A DNA stretch of 64,000 nt, taken from Prevotella communis (GTDB lineage Bacteria; Bacteroidota; Bacteroidia; Bacteroidales; Bacteroidaceae). The notes beneath the pieces are model-generated. The model had not been told where the DNA came from, searched no databases, and saw only the letters and a program-made list of their open reading frames with translations. Location of the stretch: assembly GCF_022024175.1 (NCBI RefSeq), contig NZ_CP091794.1:744001-808000 (forward strand), written 5' to 3'. Made by a program: the position numbers and the translations under genes. Positions 8,946-16,901 of this stretch are shown here, piece by piece. Each line of letters begins with the position of its first letter. Position 1 is the stretch's first letter.

Positions 8946-9626
8946 ATGGATACACAGAAAAATACGTCGAGCGACGCAATACTTCAGGCGTTGGTAGCTG
9001 CCTATGGTGGCGAGGAACGTCTGGTTAGTGAACTGCTGAAACGTGAACAAGGCTGTAAGAAACCCGTTACGGAGGAACAGATGAAACGCTTGGGAGAGCA
9101 TTTCCGTGATATACAACCTGTTGGAAATCTGAGTGCTTGCCTGGGCCCTCAGGTTACTGAGGTTCGTCCTATGGCACTGGAATGTGACGTGGTGCGTTTC
9201 CAGAACAACAAGGAGAAATGGGTGGCTCTGGTTGGTCTGCTCGACGGATACCCATACGAAATCTTCACAGGATTGCAGGATGATGACGAAGGTATCGTGC
9301 TGCCTAAGTCTGTGACTAAGGGTAAGATTGTCAAGCAGACAAATCCTGATGGCACTAAACGTTATGACTTCCAGTTTGAGAATACACGTGGCTATAAGAT
9401 TACGGTAGAGGGTTTGTCGGAGAAATTCAATCCTGAATACTGGAATTATGCCAAACTGATCAGTGGCGTGCTGCGTTACAGGATGCCTATAGAGCATGTG
9501 ATTAAGCTGGTTGGCTCGCTGCAGTTGCAGTCAGAGAGTATCAATACCTGGAAAAACGGCGTGGAGCGTGCCTTGAAGAAGTATGCACCGGGCAGTAGCG
9601 ATGTTGATGATACGCAAGACGAATGA
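8946..9626 (+). CDS. Stand-alone protein like the C-terminal part of B12-dependent ribonucleotide reductase
   Basis: The 226 residues resemble, from memory of the family, the C-terminal region of Bacteroidota adenosylcobalamin-dependent ribonucleotide reductase (NrdJ). The recognisable stretches are VVRFQNNKEKWVALVGLLDG, YDFQFENTRGYKITVEGLS and EYWNYAKLISGVLR with INTWKNGVERALKKY. No radical-site or nucleotide-binding part is present, and there are only three cysteines with no CxxC pair, so it cannot be a reductase by itself. A good promoter lies 38 bp upstream and the gene overlaps folB by four bases (ATGA), so it looks like an expressed gene and not decay. It could be a regulatory or accessory subunit, or a retained remnant. 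Function unknown. Confidence 0.6.
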   Translation: MDTQKNTSSDAILQALVAAYGGEERLVSELLKREQGCKKPVTEEQMKRLGEHFRDIQPVGNLSACLGPQVTEVRPMALECDVVRFQNNKEKWVALVGLLDGYPYEIFTGLQDDDEGIVLPKSVTKGKIVKQTNPDGTKRYDFQFENTRGYKITVEGLSEKFNPEYWNYAKLISGVLRYRMPIEHVIKLVGSLQLQSESINTWKNGVERALKKYAPGSSDVDDTQDE

Positions 9627-10003
9627 AACTGTCGGCGAGTAGTATATTCCTGAATGATGTACGCCTCTATGCCTATCATGGCGTATTGGAACAGGAGCGT
9701 AGGGTGGGAGGCGAGTATTCCGTCTCCTTGCGCGTACATTATAATATATATAAGGCGATGGAGTCTGATGACGTTTCAGACACGTTGAACTATGCCCTGC
9801 TGCTTGAACTCGTGAAACGGGAGATGGCTTGTTCTTCAAGCTTATTGGAACATGTGGTGGGCCGTATAGGAAAGGCTGTCTTCAAGGAATTTCCCCTGGC
9901 TGAGTCTGTAGACTTGACATTAACGAAACTGAATCCACCCATGGGGGCTGACTCTGCAGGAGCTGGAGTCAGTGTACATTTAATAAATGATAAAACTCTG
10001 TAA
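9623..10003 (+). CDS. folB: Dihydroneopterin aldolase
   Basis: A 126-residue cytoplasmic enzyme of folate synthesis that splits 7,8-dihydroneopterin into 6-hydroxymethyl-dihydropterin and glycolaldehyde. The start IFLNDVRLYAYHGVLEQER is the typical FolB beginning, with the conserved Tyr/His/Gly and Glu of the active site. NYALLLELVKREM and the K-L-N-P-P end also fit, and the length is normal. ATG overlaps the stop of the upstream gene by four bases, implying translational coupling. Confidence 0.93.
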   Translation: MKLSASSIFLNDVRLYAYHGVLEQERRVGGEYSVSLRVHYNIYKAMESDDVSDTLNYALLLELVKREMACSSSLLEHVVGRIGKAVFKEFPLAESVDLTLTKLNPPMGADSAGAGVSVHLINDKTL

Positions 10004-10058
10004 TGATTGTCGGGTTTTTCGCAAAAAAGCCGTAATTTTGCAGTTGATTCTATAAAGT

Positions 10059-11339
10059 ATGAGTAGAAAATTTTATGTTTTTCTATTGTTGATATGCTGT
10101 TTCGCCGTGACTTCATTTGCGGCGAAACGTCCATTTACGCTGGTGATTGATGCCGGCCACGGAGGTAAGGATGCAGGTGCTCCTGGAAAATACTCGTATG
10201 AGAAGAACATCAACCTGAAGGTGGCATTGGCTTTTGGACGTTATGTGGAGAAGAACTGTCCTGACGTGAAGGTCATCTATACACGTAAGACGGATGTGTT
10301 TATCCCTTTGCATGAGCGTGCCGCTATTGCCAACAGGAATAAGGCTGACGTGTTTATCAGTATACATACCAACTCTGTAGCCAGCAAGAAACCTATCTCG
10401 GGTCTGGAGACCTATACCATGGGTATGCGTCGCTCAGGCGAGAAACTCAGTGCTGCTATGCGTGAGAATGATGTGATCCTGATTGAGGATAATTATCAGC
10501 AGCATTATTCCGGTTTCGATCCCCGTTCACCTGAAAGCTATATCATGTTTGAGGTGCTCAACGATAAGAACATGCTGGAGAGTGTTGAACTGGCAAAGGG
10601 AATCCAGAAGAATGTCTGCCGCACGGCTAATCGTCCCAATAAGGGCGTGAAGCAGGATGCCTTCCTTGTGTTACGTGAGACATCAATGCCTGCCTGCCTG
10701 ATAGAATTGGGTTATATTACGACACCATCGGAAGAGGCTTATCTGAATGCTCCAAGTAATCAGGAGGCCATGGGACGCGGTATCTATCAGGCTTTCGTGG
10801 AATACAAGGCCAGGGCTACCCATCAGCCTATGCCGGTAAAGGTGGAGGAGCCTGAAGTTCCTGAACAAAGCGTGAAGGAAGAAGCACCCGTCAAGCAGGA
10901 GGTCCAGGAAGCACCTGTTGTGCCAGCAGAAACACCGGAGGTTGCTGTGAAACAGGATGCACCAGCCAAGCAGGAGGCTCCAGTCAAACAGGAACAGCCT
11001 GTACAAAAAAAGACGTCTGTAAAGCCGGCACAGCCTGCAAAAGCTGATACCGTCAAGACGGTAGCCGTTGCTGCGCCTGTCTTCAAGGTTCAGTTCCTGG
11101 CAAGCAATACCAGGATTAAGGCGGGAGATGCCCGTTTCAAGGGATTGGATGGCGTAGACAGTTACCAGGAGGGTGGACTCTGGAAATATACTGTGGGCTC
11201 TACGGAGAGTTATGCGGAAGTCAGACAGCTCCGTGCACAAGTGGTAAAGGTGTTCCCTCAGGCATTTATAGTGGCTTTCAAGAATGGTGAGAAGATGGAT
11301 ACCCAGAAGGCCATCAGAGAGTCACAACAAAAGAAGTAA
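10059..11339 (+). CDS. N-acetylmuramoyl-L-alanine amidase (Amidase_3) with SPOR-like C-terminus
   Basis: A secreted cell-wall hydrolase of the AmiC type that cuts the bond between MurNAc and the peptide stem, as in daughter-cell separation. A signal peptide (FYVFLLLICCFAVTSFAAK) precedes the zinc amidase domain (about 25-250). Its ligands are visible as VIDAGHGGKD (His34), SIHTNS (His103) and CLIELGYI (Glu216). Residues about 265-340 are a low-complexity linker of VKQEAPVKQE-like units rich in Pro, Glu, Lys and Val. The last 85 residues, starting FKVQFLAS, look like a SPOR peptidoglycan-binding domain. TAATTTTG at 10033-10040 is a likely -7 box. Confidence 0.92.
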   Translation: MSRKFYVFLLLICCFAVTSFAAKRPFTLVIDAGHGGKDAGAPGKYSYEKNINLKVALAFGRYVEKNCPDVKVIYTRKTDVFIPLHERAAIANRNKADVFISIHTNSVASKKPISGLETYTMGMRRSGEKLSAAMRENDVILIEDNYQQHYSGFDPRSPESYIMFEVLNDKNMLESVELAKGIQKNVCRTANRPNKGVKQDAFLVLRETSMPACLIELGYITTPSEEAYLNAPSNQEAMGRGIYQAFVEYKARATHQPMPVKVEEPEVPEQSVKEEAPVKQEVQEAPVVPAETPEVAVKQDAPAKQEAPVKQEQPVQKKTSVKPAQPAKADTVKTVAVAAPVFKVQFLASNTRIKAGDARFKGLDGVDSYQEGGLWKYTVGSTESYAEVRQLRAQVVKVFPQAFIVAFKNGEKMDTQKAIRESQQKK

Positions 11340-11362
11340 GAAATCTAATAAAATATTCGGCT

Positions 11363-12265
11363 ATGAAATTTTTGACAAATGAGGTAAAAATAGCATTGGC
11401 TGCTATCGTAGGTATTGTCATTCTGTTTGCTGGCATGCAGTTTTTGAAGGGACTCAATATATTCTCTTCTGCAGATAAGTATTATGTACGTTTCACTGAT
11501 ATCAGTGGCTTGTCGGCCTCAAGTCCTGTTTATGCCAACGGATATAAGGTGGGCGTCGTAGAGAAAGTTCTGTACGACTATTCTCAGCCTAACAATATCG
11601 TTGCCGTGATGGGACTTGATAAGAATCTGATGTTGCCGAAAGGTACCAGAGCTGAGATATCAAGCGATCTGCTTGGAAATGTGAAATTGGAACTGAAGTT
11701 CGGCCCCAATCCTATTGACTTGGTGCAAAAAGGTGATACCATTGATGGTGGTATGGCCAGTGGATTGATGGATAAGGCTGCAGATATGATACCTCAGGTA
11801 GAAGTCATGTTGCCCAAGTTGGATTCTATTCTAGCCGCACTGAATACTTTGTTGCATGATTCTGCAATCACGCGTTCTGTCCATAACGTGGATCAGATTA
11901 CGACAAATCTTGGTTCTACTACCAATGAACTGAACCAGTTGTCTTCACAGTTGAACCATCAGATGCCCCAGATGCTGGCAAAGGTGGATGGTGTGCTTAC
12001 AAATACAGAGGGCGTGACCCGTCAGTTGAATGAGATGGATTTTGGAGCCACGATGCAGAAGGTAGACCGTGCTGTGGGTAACCTGGAGCAGACCACGGCT
12101 AAGTTGAACAGTAATGAAGGTACACTTGGATTGCTGATGCGTGATCCGGGTCTCTATAACAACATGAATGCTACGATGCGTAGTGCTGATTCATTGCTGA
12201 TGGATATGAGACTGCATCCAAAACGCTATGTACACTTCTCTATTTTTGGCAGAAAAGACAGGTAA
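11363..12265 (+). CDS. MCE/MlaD-family lipid-transport protein
   Basis: A 300-residue inner-membrane-anchored periplasmic protein. One N-terminal transmembrane helix (about 8-27) is followed by a single MCE domain (about 38-115) containing YYVRFTDISGLSASSPVYAN and the usual G-x-K-V-G motif. The last 150 residues are helical and rich in Gln, Asn and Leu, as in tube-forming MCE proteins. In other bacteria MlaD works with MlaE and MlaF to move phospholipids between membranes. Those genes are not adjacent here. It follows the amidase at 23 bp, so the pair is probably one envelope-maintenance operon, ended by a clear terminator. Confidence 0.88.
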   Translation: MKFLTNEVKIALAAIVGIVILFAGMQFLKGLNIFSSADKYYVRFTDISGLSASSPVYANGYKVGVVEKVLYDYSQPNNIVAVMGLDKNLMLPKGTRAEISSDLLGNVKLELKFGPNPIDLVQKGDTIDGGMASGLMDKAADMIPQVEVMLPKLDSILAALNTLLHDSAITRSVHNVDQITTNLGSTTNELNQLSSQLNHQMPQMLAKVDGVLTNTEGVTRQLNEMDFGATMQKVDRAVGNLEQTTAKLNSNEGTLGLLMRDPGLYNNMNATMRSADSLLMDMRLHPKRYVHFSIFGRKDR

Positions 12266-12279
12266 ATTTAATTTTGTCT

Positions 12280-12317
12280 AAATAGTAAAATGGGCGGAAA
12301 CGCCCATTTGCTATTTT
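12280..12317 (+). terminator. Terminator after the MCE gene
   Basis: AAATGGGCG and CGCCCATTT pair around a GAAA tetraloop, with further outer pairing (AAATAG/CTATTT) and T-rich ends. Confidence 0.9.
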
Positions 12318-12447
12318 GTAACTAGTTGAAAAATAGGTACTTTATATCCCACAAGGCCTTTTCTTGACGAAAAAGCGTGAAACACTATAATTACCCTAAA
12401 TATAGCTAGTTACGTTATTTGTACACACATTATCTGTTTTTTAACTA

Positions 12448-12479
12448 TTTGCAGGTTTCGATTTTTTTTGCGAACTTTG
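12448..12479 (+). promoter_or_regulatory. Promoter of dnaA
   Basis: TTTG (12448-12451), a 20-bp spacer and GAACTTTG (12472-12479) form a near-consensus Bacteroidota promoter 75 bp before the dnaA start. The rest of the 289-bp gap is AT-rich; no exact TTATNCACA DnaA box was seen in it. Confidence 0.6.
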
Positions 12480-12554
12480 CACTCGCAAGTCATAATCTTG
12501 CCATTAAGGAATAGCGAATTTAATAGTAAACAACTAAAAAATAATAACGCCTAG

Positions 12555-13964
12555 ATGCAAAATAGTCATAAGGCGCTTTGGGACAACTGCCTGCATCTCA
12601 TCAGCCAGAACGTCACGAAGCAGATCTTTAAAACGTGGTTCGAGCCAATCGTCTTCGAGTCTTACGACGAGGAAGAGAAGACCGTATTGGTGCAGGTTCC
12701 AAGTCCGTATATCTACGAATACTTGGAGCAGTACTACGTGCGTCTGATGGCGTGGGCACTTCAGAATAGTTTCAAGGCTAATGTGCGTCTGAAGTACCGT
12801 TTGGTTACCGACAAGGAGAATAAGAAGAATCAGGAGTGGGAGAGTGATGCACCCAGTGATATCGAGGCACCCCGTCCAACAACACGTGGCAATAAGTCGC
12901 CTACGGTTCTTGATGCAGCCGTGCCCCAGAACTTGAATCCTCAGCTGGATCCCAAGAAGACGTTTGATAATTATATTGAGGGAAACTCCAATAAACTGCC
13001 ACGCACGGTAGGTCTGTCTATCGCAGAGCATCCGGGTAAGTCGACCTTCAACCCATTCTTTATCTATGGTCCTTCCGGTTGCGGTAAGACCCATCTGATC
13101 AATGCCATTGGTGTGCAGTGCAAGCGTATGTATCCGCAGAAGCGTGTGCTTTATGTCTCTGCCCGTCTGTTCCAGGTACAGTTCACGGACTCTGTGCGTC
13201 AGAATACCACGAATGATTTCATTAACTTCTATCAGACCATTGACGTGCTGATTGTTGATGATATTCAGGAATGGGTTAATTCTCCCAAGACTTTGGATAC
13301 CTTCTTCCACATCTTCGATCATCTGTTCCGCCTTGGCAAGCAGATTATTCTGGCAAGTGACCGTCCCCCTGTGGACTTGGTTGGCGTGAAGGACCGTCTG
13401 CTCACCCGCTTCTCTTGTGGTCTGATTGCAGAGCTTGAGAAACCTAACGTGCAGCTTTGTGTGGATATACTGAATTCAAAGTGCCGTCGTGATGGCTTGA
13501 AGATTCCTGTGGATGTGATCCAGTTTGTTGCCCAGACAGCCAACGGTTCTGTACGTGACCTGGAGGGTGTGCTCAATTCCCTGATGGCCTACAGTATTGT
13601 CTATAACTCTAATATTGACATGCACCTGGCTGAGCGCGTTATCAAGCGTGCCGTGAAGGTGGACAATCATCCCCTTACCATTGATGATATTCTGGAGAAA
13701 GTCTGTCAGCACTTTGGCGTCTCTCAGCAGCATGTGCTCAGTAAGAGTCGGAAGCGCGATTACGTACAGGTGCGTCAGGTATCAATGTATCTGGCTCAGA
13801 AATACACGAAGATGCCAGCATCACGTATCGGTCAGCTGATTGGTGGCCGTGATCACTCTACAGTGATTCACAGTTGCTCAGCTATCGAGCAGCGCATGAA
13901 GTTGGACAAGGCTTTCGTGGAAGAGTTGAATAGTATTGAACATTCTTTTAAACTGAAATCATAA
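12555..13964 (+). CDS. dnaA: Chromosomal replication initiator DnaA
   Basis: A 469-residue cytoplasmic AAA+ protein that opens the replication origin. Domain I (about 1-85) has the LWDNCLHLISQNVTKQIFKTW start. A short polar linker follows at about 90-125. The ATPase domain has Walker A GPSGCGKTH (172-180, Lys178) and Walker B LIVDDIQ (about 233-239). The DNA-binding domain IV ends with GGRDHSTVIHS (about 429-439). Length and motifs are normal. As in many Bacteroidota, dnaN, recF and gyrB are not beside it, so the position of the origin cannot be inferred from this gene. Confidence 0.98.
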   Translation: MQNSHKALWDNCLHLISQNVTKQIFKTWFEPIVFESYDEEEKTVLVQVPSPYIYEYLEQYYVRLMAWALQNSFKANVRLKYRLVTDKENKKNQEWESDAPSDIEAPRPTTRGNKSPTVLDAAVPQNLNPQLDPKKTFDNYIEGNSNKLPRTVGLSIAEHPGKSTFNPFFIYGPSGCGKTHLINAIGVQCKRMYPQKRVLYVSARLFQVQFTDSVRQNTTNDFINFYQTIDVLIVDDIQEWVNSPKTLDTFFHIFDHLFRLGKQIILASDRPPVDLVGVKDRLLTRFSCGLIAELEKPNVQLCVDILNSKCRRDGLKIPVDVIQFVAQTANGSVRDLEGVLNSLMAYSIVYNSNIDMHLAERVIKRAVKVDNHPLTIDDILEKVCQHFGVSQQHVLSKSRKRDYVQVRQVSMYLAQKYTKMPASRIGQLIGGRDHSTVIHSCSAIEQRMKLDKAFVEELNSIEHSFKLKS

Positions 13965-13970
13965 AAATAG

Positions 13971-14002
13971 AAAAGGTTGGTTAAACGAAACCAGCCTTTT
14001 TT
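13971..14002 (+). terminator. Terminator after dnaA
   Basis: AAGGTTGGTT and AACCAGCCTT form a stem with one G-T pair, followed by a T-run. Confidence 0.8.
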
Positions 14003-14016
14003 CGTCATACATATAA

Positions 14017-16881
14017 ATGATGCGCACAATGACTAAATTACTACTCTCTATTCTGTTGCTCTCATTGACGGTTGTTAAGTCGTATGCAGGTGGCATTGAT
14101 GATATCCGTCAGGCATTGGAACAGTCGTCGGCTTCACAGGTACAGGAAAAGGTATTTGTTCATACGGATAACCAGTGCTATTTCGTTGGTGACACACTGT
14201 GGTATAAGGCTTATGTCGTGAGGGCAGATAATCTGCAGCCCACCGATATGAGCCGTATTTTGTATGTGGAACTGTTGTCGCCAGACGGATTAGTCGTGGA
14301 GCGCCAGAATATTATCATCAACTCCCAGGGCTATACCTGCGGACAGTTCACGTTGCGCGACTCGCTCTATTCCGGCTATTATGAGTTGCGTGCCTATACC
14401 CGTTGGATGCTGAACTTCAACGTGCGTCATCACCGTTATCGCAGGGATGAGACATGGTCGTTCTATAATAAGCAGATGGCTGCCGACTATTTCCGTGTGT
14501 GGGATGGCCTCTATTCGCGTGTGTTCCCCATTTACAGTAAGCCGGAGGAGGCTGGCGACTACGACGTGCGCAGTATGTACCAGCGTCCGAAGACCCGTAT
14601 CCCTAAGCAGAAGAAGGAAGACCTGATTGTGACATTCTACCCAGAGGGCGGCCATCTGATACAGGGCGTGGAAAACCGTGTGGCTTTCGAAGCCGTCAAT
14701 CAGCATGGAGAGGCAGCCAATATCACGGGTACACTTAGTGCCGATGGTATGCCGGATATGGAAATCAAGACGGAGTATATGGGACGTGGCTCCTTTACGG
14801 TGACACCGTCGGATAAGCGTATCAAGGCCCGTTTTACTTTCCATGATAAAGAGTATAGCTTCAGTCTGCCAAAGGCTGAAAAGGAGGGCGTTGCCATACA
14901 ACTGGAGGATAATCAGGTCACGATTCATATGCGCCAGCTGCTTCCTGAGTGTGAGTATGGCCTTTCTGTGCTGTGCAGGGGAAAGCTGAAGTATTTTACA
15001 GGTATCACAGGGTTTACTAGTACGACTAGTTCAACTAGTTTAACTAGTACAACCAGAATCACTCTTCCCATCGATTCCTTGTCTACTGGTGTGAATGACC
15101 TGACCATCTTTGACAGCAACGGTCAGATTCTGGCAGACCGCCTGTTCTTTGTTAATCGTCATGAGAATGATGGAAATATCGTCACAGCAGAGATCGATCC
15201 CACCCATACCTATCAGCCTTACGAGAAGGTTGACATCCCTGTGCAGTTGGCTTCAACGACAGAACCAACGGTATTCTCTCTTTCCATCTTTGATACCAAT
15301 ACGGATGAGCCAACCTATAATGATGGCAATATCATGACCGACCTGCTCCTTTCCAGTGAGCTGAAAGGTTTTATAGCTTACCCTGCCCATTATTTCGAGA
15401 GCGATGATGCTCTGCACCGCCGCCATCTGGACCTGCTGATGATGGTACAAGGCTGGCGTAAGTACAACTGGGCGGAACTGAGTGATACGGCTCGTCAGAT
15501 GCGCTATCAGCCGGAAAAAGGCATGACGATAGAAGGTTATGTCTATAAGATGCTAAGCTTGAATGAAGTTGAACCCGACGAAATACTCAACTGGCAGGAT
15601 GGCGTAGGTGTGCTGGGACGTAAGGCTGCAGAAGAACAAGACCCCGTTGATCCTTTTGGGGATAATACTGATAGTGAAGATGAACTGTTGTCATCTACGG
15701 ATGAGATTCCTGACATGGAAGATACTTGGACATCGGCCTCGACTTTTGAATATGGTTCTATTGGTAATGCCAATGATCATCTGGGCGTCAATCATGGCAA
15801 TCTGCGGCATGAGGTGCTGATAGAGGCTGAACTTTCTGTTGGTGGTGTCTTTGTTGGCGGTGTGCAGAAGACAGAGGGCGGTCATTTCCTTTTTGATGTG
15901 CCCCCATTCTATGGTAGCGCTTATCTGAATATGAAGGCCTATAAGGAGAATGACTCTATCAAGAAGAGTATGATGGCCAGGAAGGATTCGAAGGTCTTGG
16001 ACGAGGATGCCTTCCCTGATTTCTATGTGAAGCGTGAGTTGTTCTTCCCCATGTACACTCATGACTATACCTATTACGAGAAACATCAGCCTGAATATAC
16101 TGACGAGATGCTGATTGACACCGTGTCGGAATTCTCTATGGAGAATGATGTGCATCAGTTGCAGAATATTAATGTGAAAGGTCGTCGCCGTGGCCGCAGG
16201 GCTATTGACTGGAAAAAGCCTGCCTTTGTGATGGATGCCTATGACCTATATAATGAGATTACCGACAGAGGACTCTCGTTCGGTAAGCTTGATATGCGCC
16301 AGTTCCCCGTCCAGGTATGTAAGTATCTGTATGGAAATATGAACCGCTATGTGAAGTTCAATGTTGATGGACGTATTGACGGTTCAACTTATTATCGTAA
16401 CTATTCCCCTGTTACGAATGGCGCTTCAGATGCAGAGAAGGCCGGTATCTTCCGTGCTAATCGCACCTCACAGTCGCTCTACAAGAAGCTGAAGTTGAAG
16501 CGCCTGCAGAATATCCGTGTGTTCTCTGACTATGAACCCCGTACAGAAGACTCCACAATGGTAGTCAGCAGCCTGTTGGCTGACGCTACGGTGGAGATGG
16601 AAACAATTCCCAATGATGGCGTGCAACCATCGTTCCGTGACCGTCATATCGTATTCCGGGGCTTCAATATGGCTGAGGATTTCTATCAGCCCGACTATAG
16701 CAACCGTTCGCTTGATGAGAAGCCAGCAGACTATCGTCGCACCCTCTACTGGAATCCCAATGCCGTGACTGATGAACAGGGACGTTTCACTGCCACATTC
16801 TATAATAACGGTAAGGAGACCCGCATACGAATGACCGCCGCCGGGGTTACCAGCGACGGTCGGTTGATGCATTCGAAATAA
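14017..16881 (+). CDS. Large exported MG2-like/Bacteroidota surface protein
   Basis: A 954-residue exported protein with signal peptide (LLLSILLLSLTVVKSYA). The start of the mature part, EKVFVHTDNQCYFVGDTLWYK, is typical of the alpha-2-macroglobulin MG2-like Bacteroidota proteins often seen next to TonB-linked systems. Several beta-sandwich domains follow. A plug-like stretch around QLQNINVKGRRRG (about 710-730) and the ending YWNPNAVTDEQGRFTATFYN are also family features. Function is not known; a role in outer-membrane assembly or protease inhibition has been suggested for the wider family. An in-frame 9-bp DNA repeat at 15016-15048 encodes a Thr/Ser-rich patch (about residues 333-345). No catalytic site is recognised. 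Confidence 0.7.
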   Translation: MMRTMTKLLLSILLLSLTVVKSYAGGIDDIRQALEQSSASQVQEKVFVHTDNQCYFVGDTLWYKAYVVRADNLQPTDMSRILYVELLSPDGLVVERQNIIINSQGYTCGQFTLRDSLYSGYYELRAYTRWMLNFNVRHHRYRRDETWSFYNKQMAADYFRVWDGLYSRVFPIYSKPEEAGDYDVRSMYQRPKTRIPKQKKEDLIVTFYPEGGHLIQGVENRVAFEAVNQHGEAANITGTLSADGMPDMEIKTEYMGRGSFTVTPSDKRIKARFTFHDKEYSFSLPKAEKEGVAIQLEDNQVTIHMRQLLPECEYGLSVLCRGKLKYFTGITGFTSTTSSTSLTSTTRITLPIDSLSTGVNDLTIFDSNGQILADRLFFVNRHENDGNIVTAEIDPTHTYQPYEKVDIPVQLASTTEPTVFSLSIFDTNTDEPTYNDGNIMTDLLLSSELKGFIAYPAHYFESDDALHRRHLDLLMMVQGWRKYNWAELSDTARQMRYQPEKGMTIEGYVYKMLSLNEVEPDEILNWQDGVGVLGRKAAEEQDPVDPFGDNTDSEDELLSSTDEIPDMEDTWTSASTFEYGSIGNANDHLGVNHGNLRHEVLIEAELSVGGVFVGGVQKTEGGHFLFDVPPFYGSAYLNMKAYKENDSIKKSMMARKDSKVLDEDAFPDFYVKRELFFPMYTHDYTYYEKHQPEYTDEMLIDTVSEFSMENDVHQLQNINVKGRRRGRRAIDWKKPAFVMDAYDLYNEITDRGLSFGKLDMRQFPVQVCKYLYGNMNRYVKFNVDGRIDGSTYYRNYSPVTNGASDAEKAGIFRANRTSQSLYKKLKLKRLQNIRVFSDYEPRTEDSTMVVSSLLADATVEMETIPNDGVQPSFRDRHIVFRGFNMAEDFYQPDYSNRSLDEKPADYRRTLYWNPNAVTDEQGRFTATFYNNGKETRIRMTAAGVTSDGRLMHSK
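15016..15048. repeat. Four ACTAGT palindromes at exact 9-bp spacing inside a gene
   Basis: ACTAGT starts at 15016, 15025, 15034 and 15043, with variable trinucleotides between. The repeat stays in frame because its period is divisible by three, and it encodes a short T/S-rich run. Confidence 0.9.
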
Positions 16882-16901
16882 GTCTGTTCGAATTAAAACG
16901 T

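Noticed and set aside
12266-12554. Replication origin beside dnaA
   Set aside because: No cluster of DnaA boxes was found, the gap is explained by a terminator and a promoter, and in Bacteroidota dnaA is often away from the origin.
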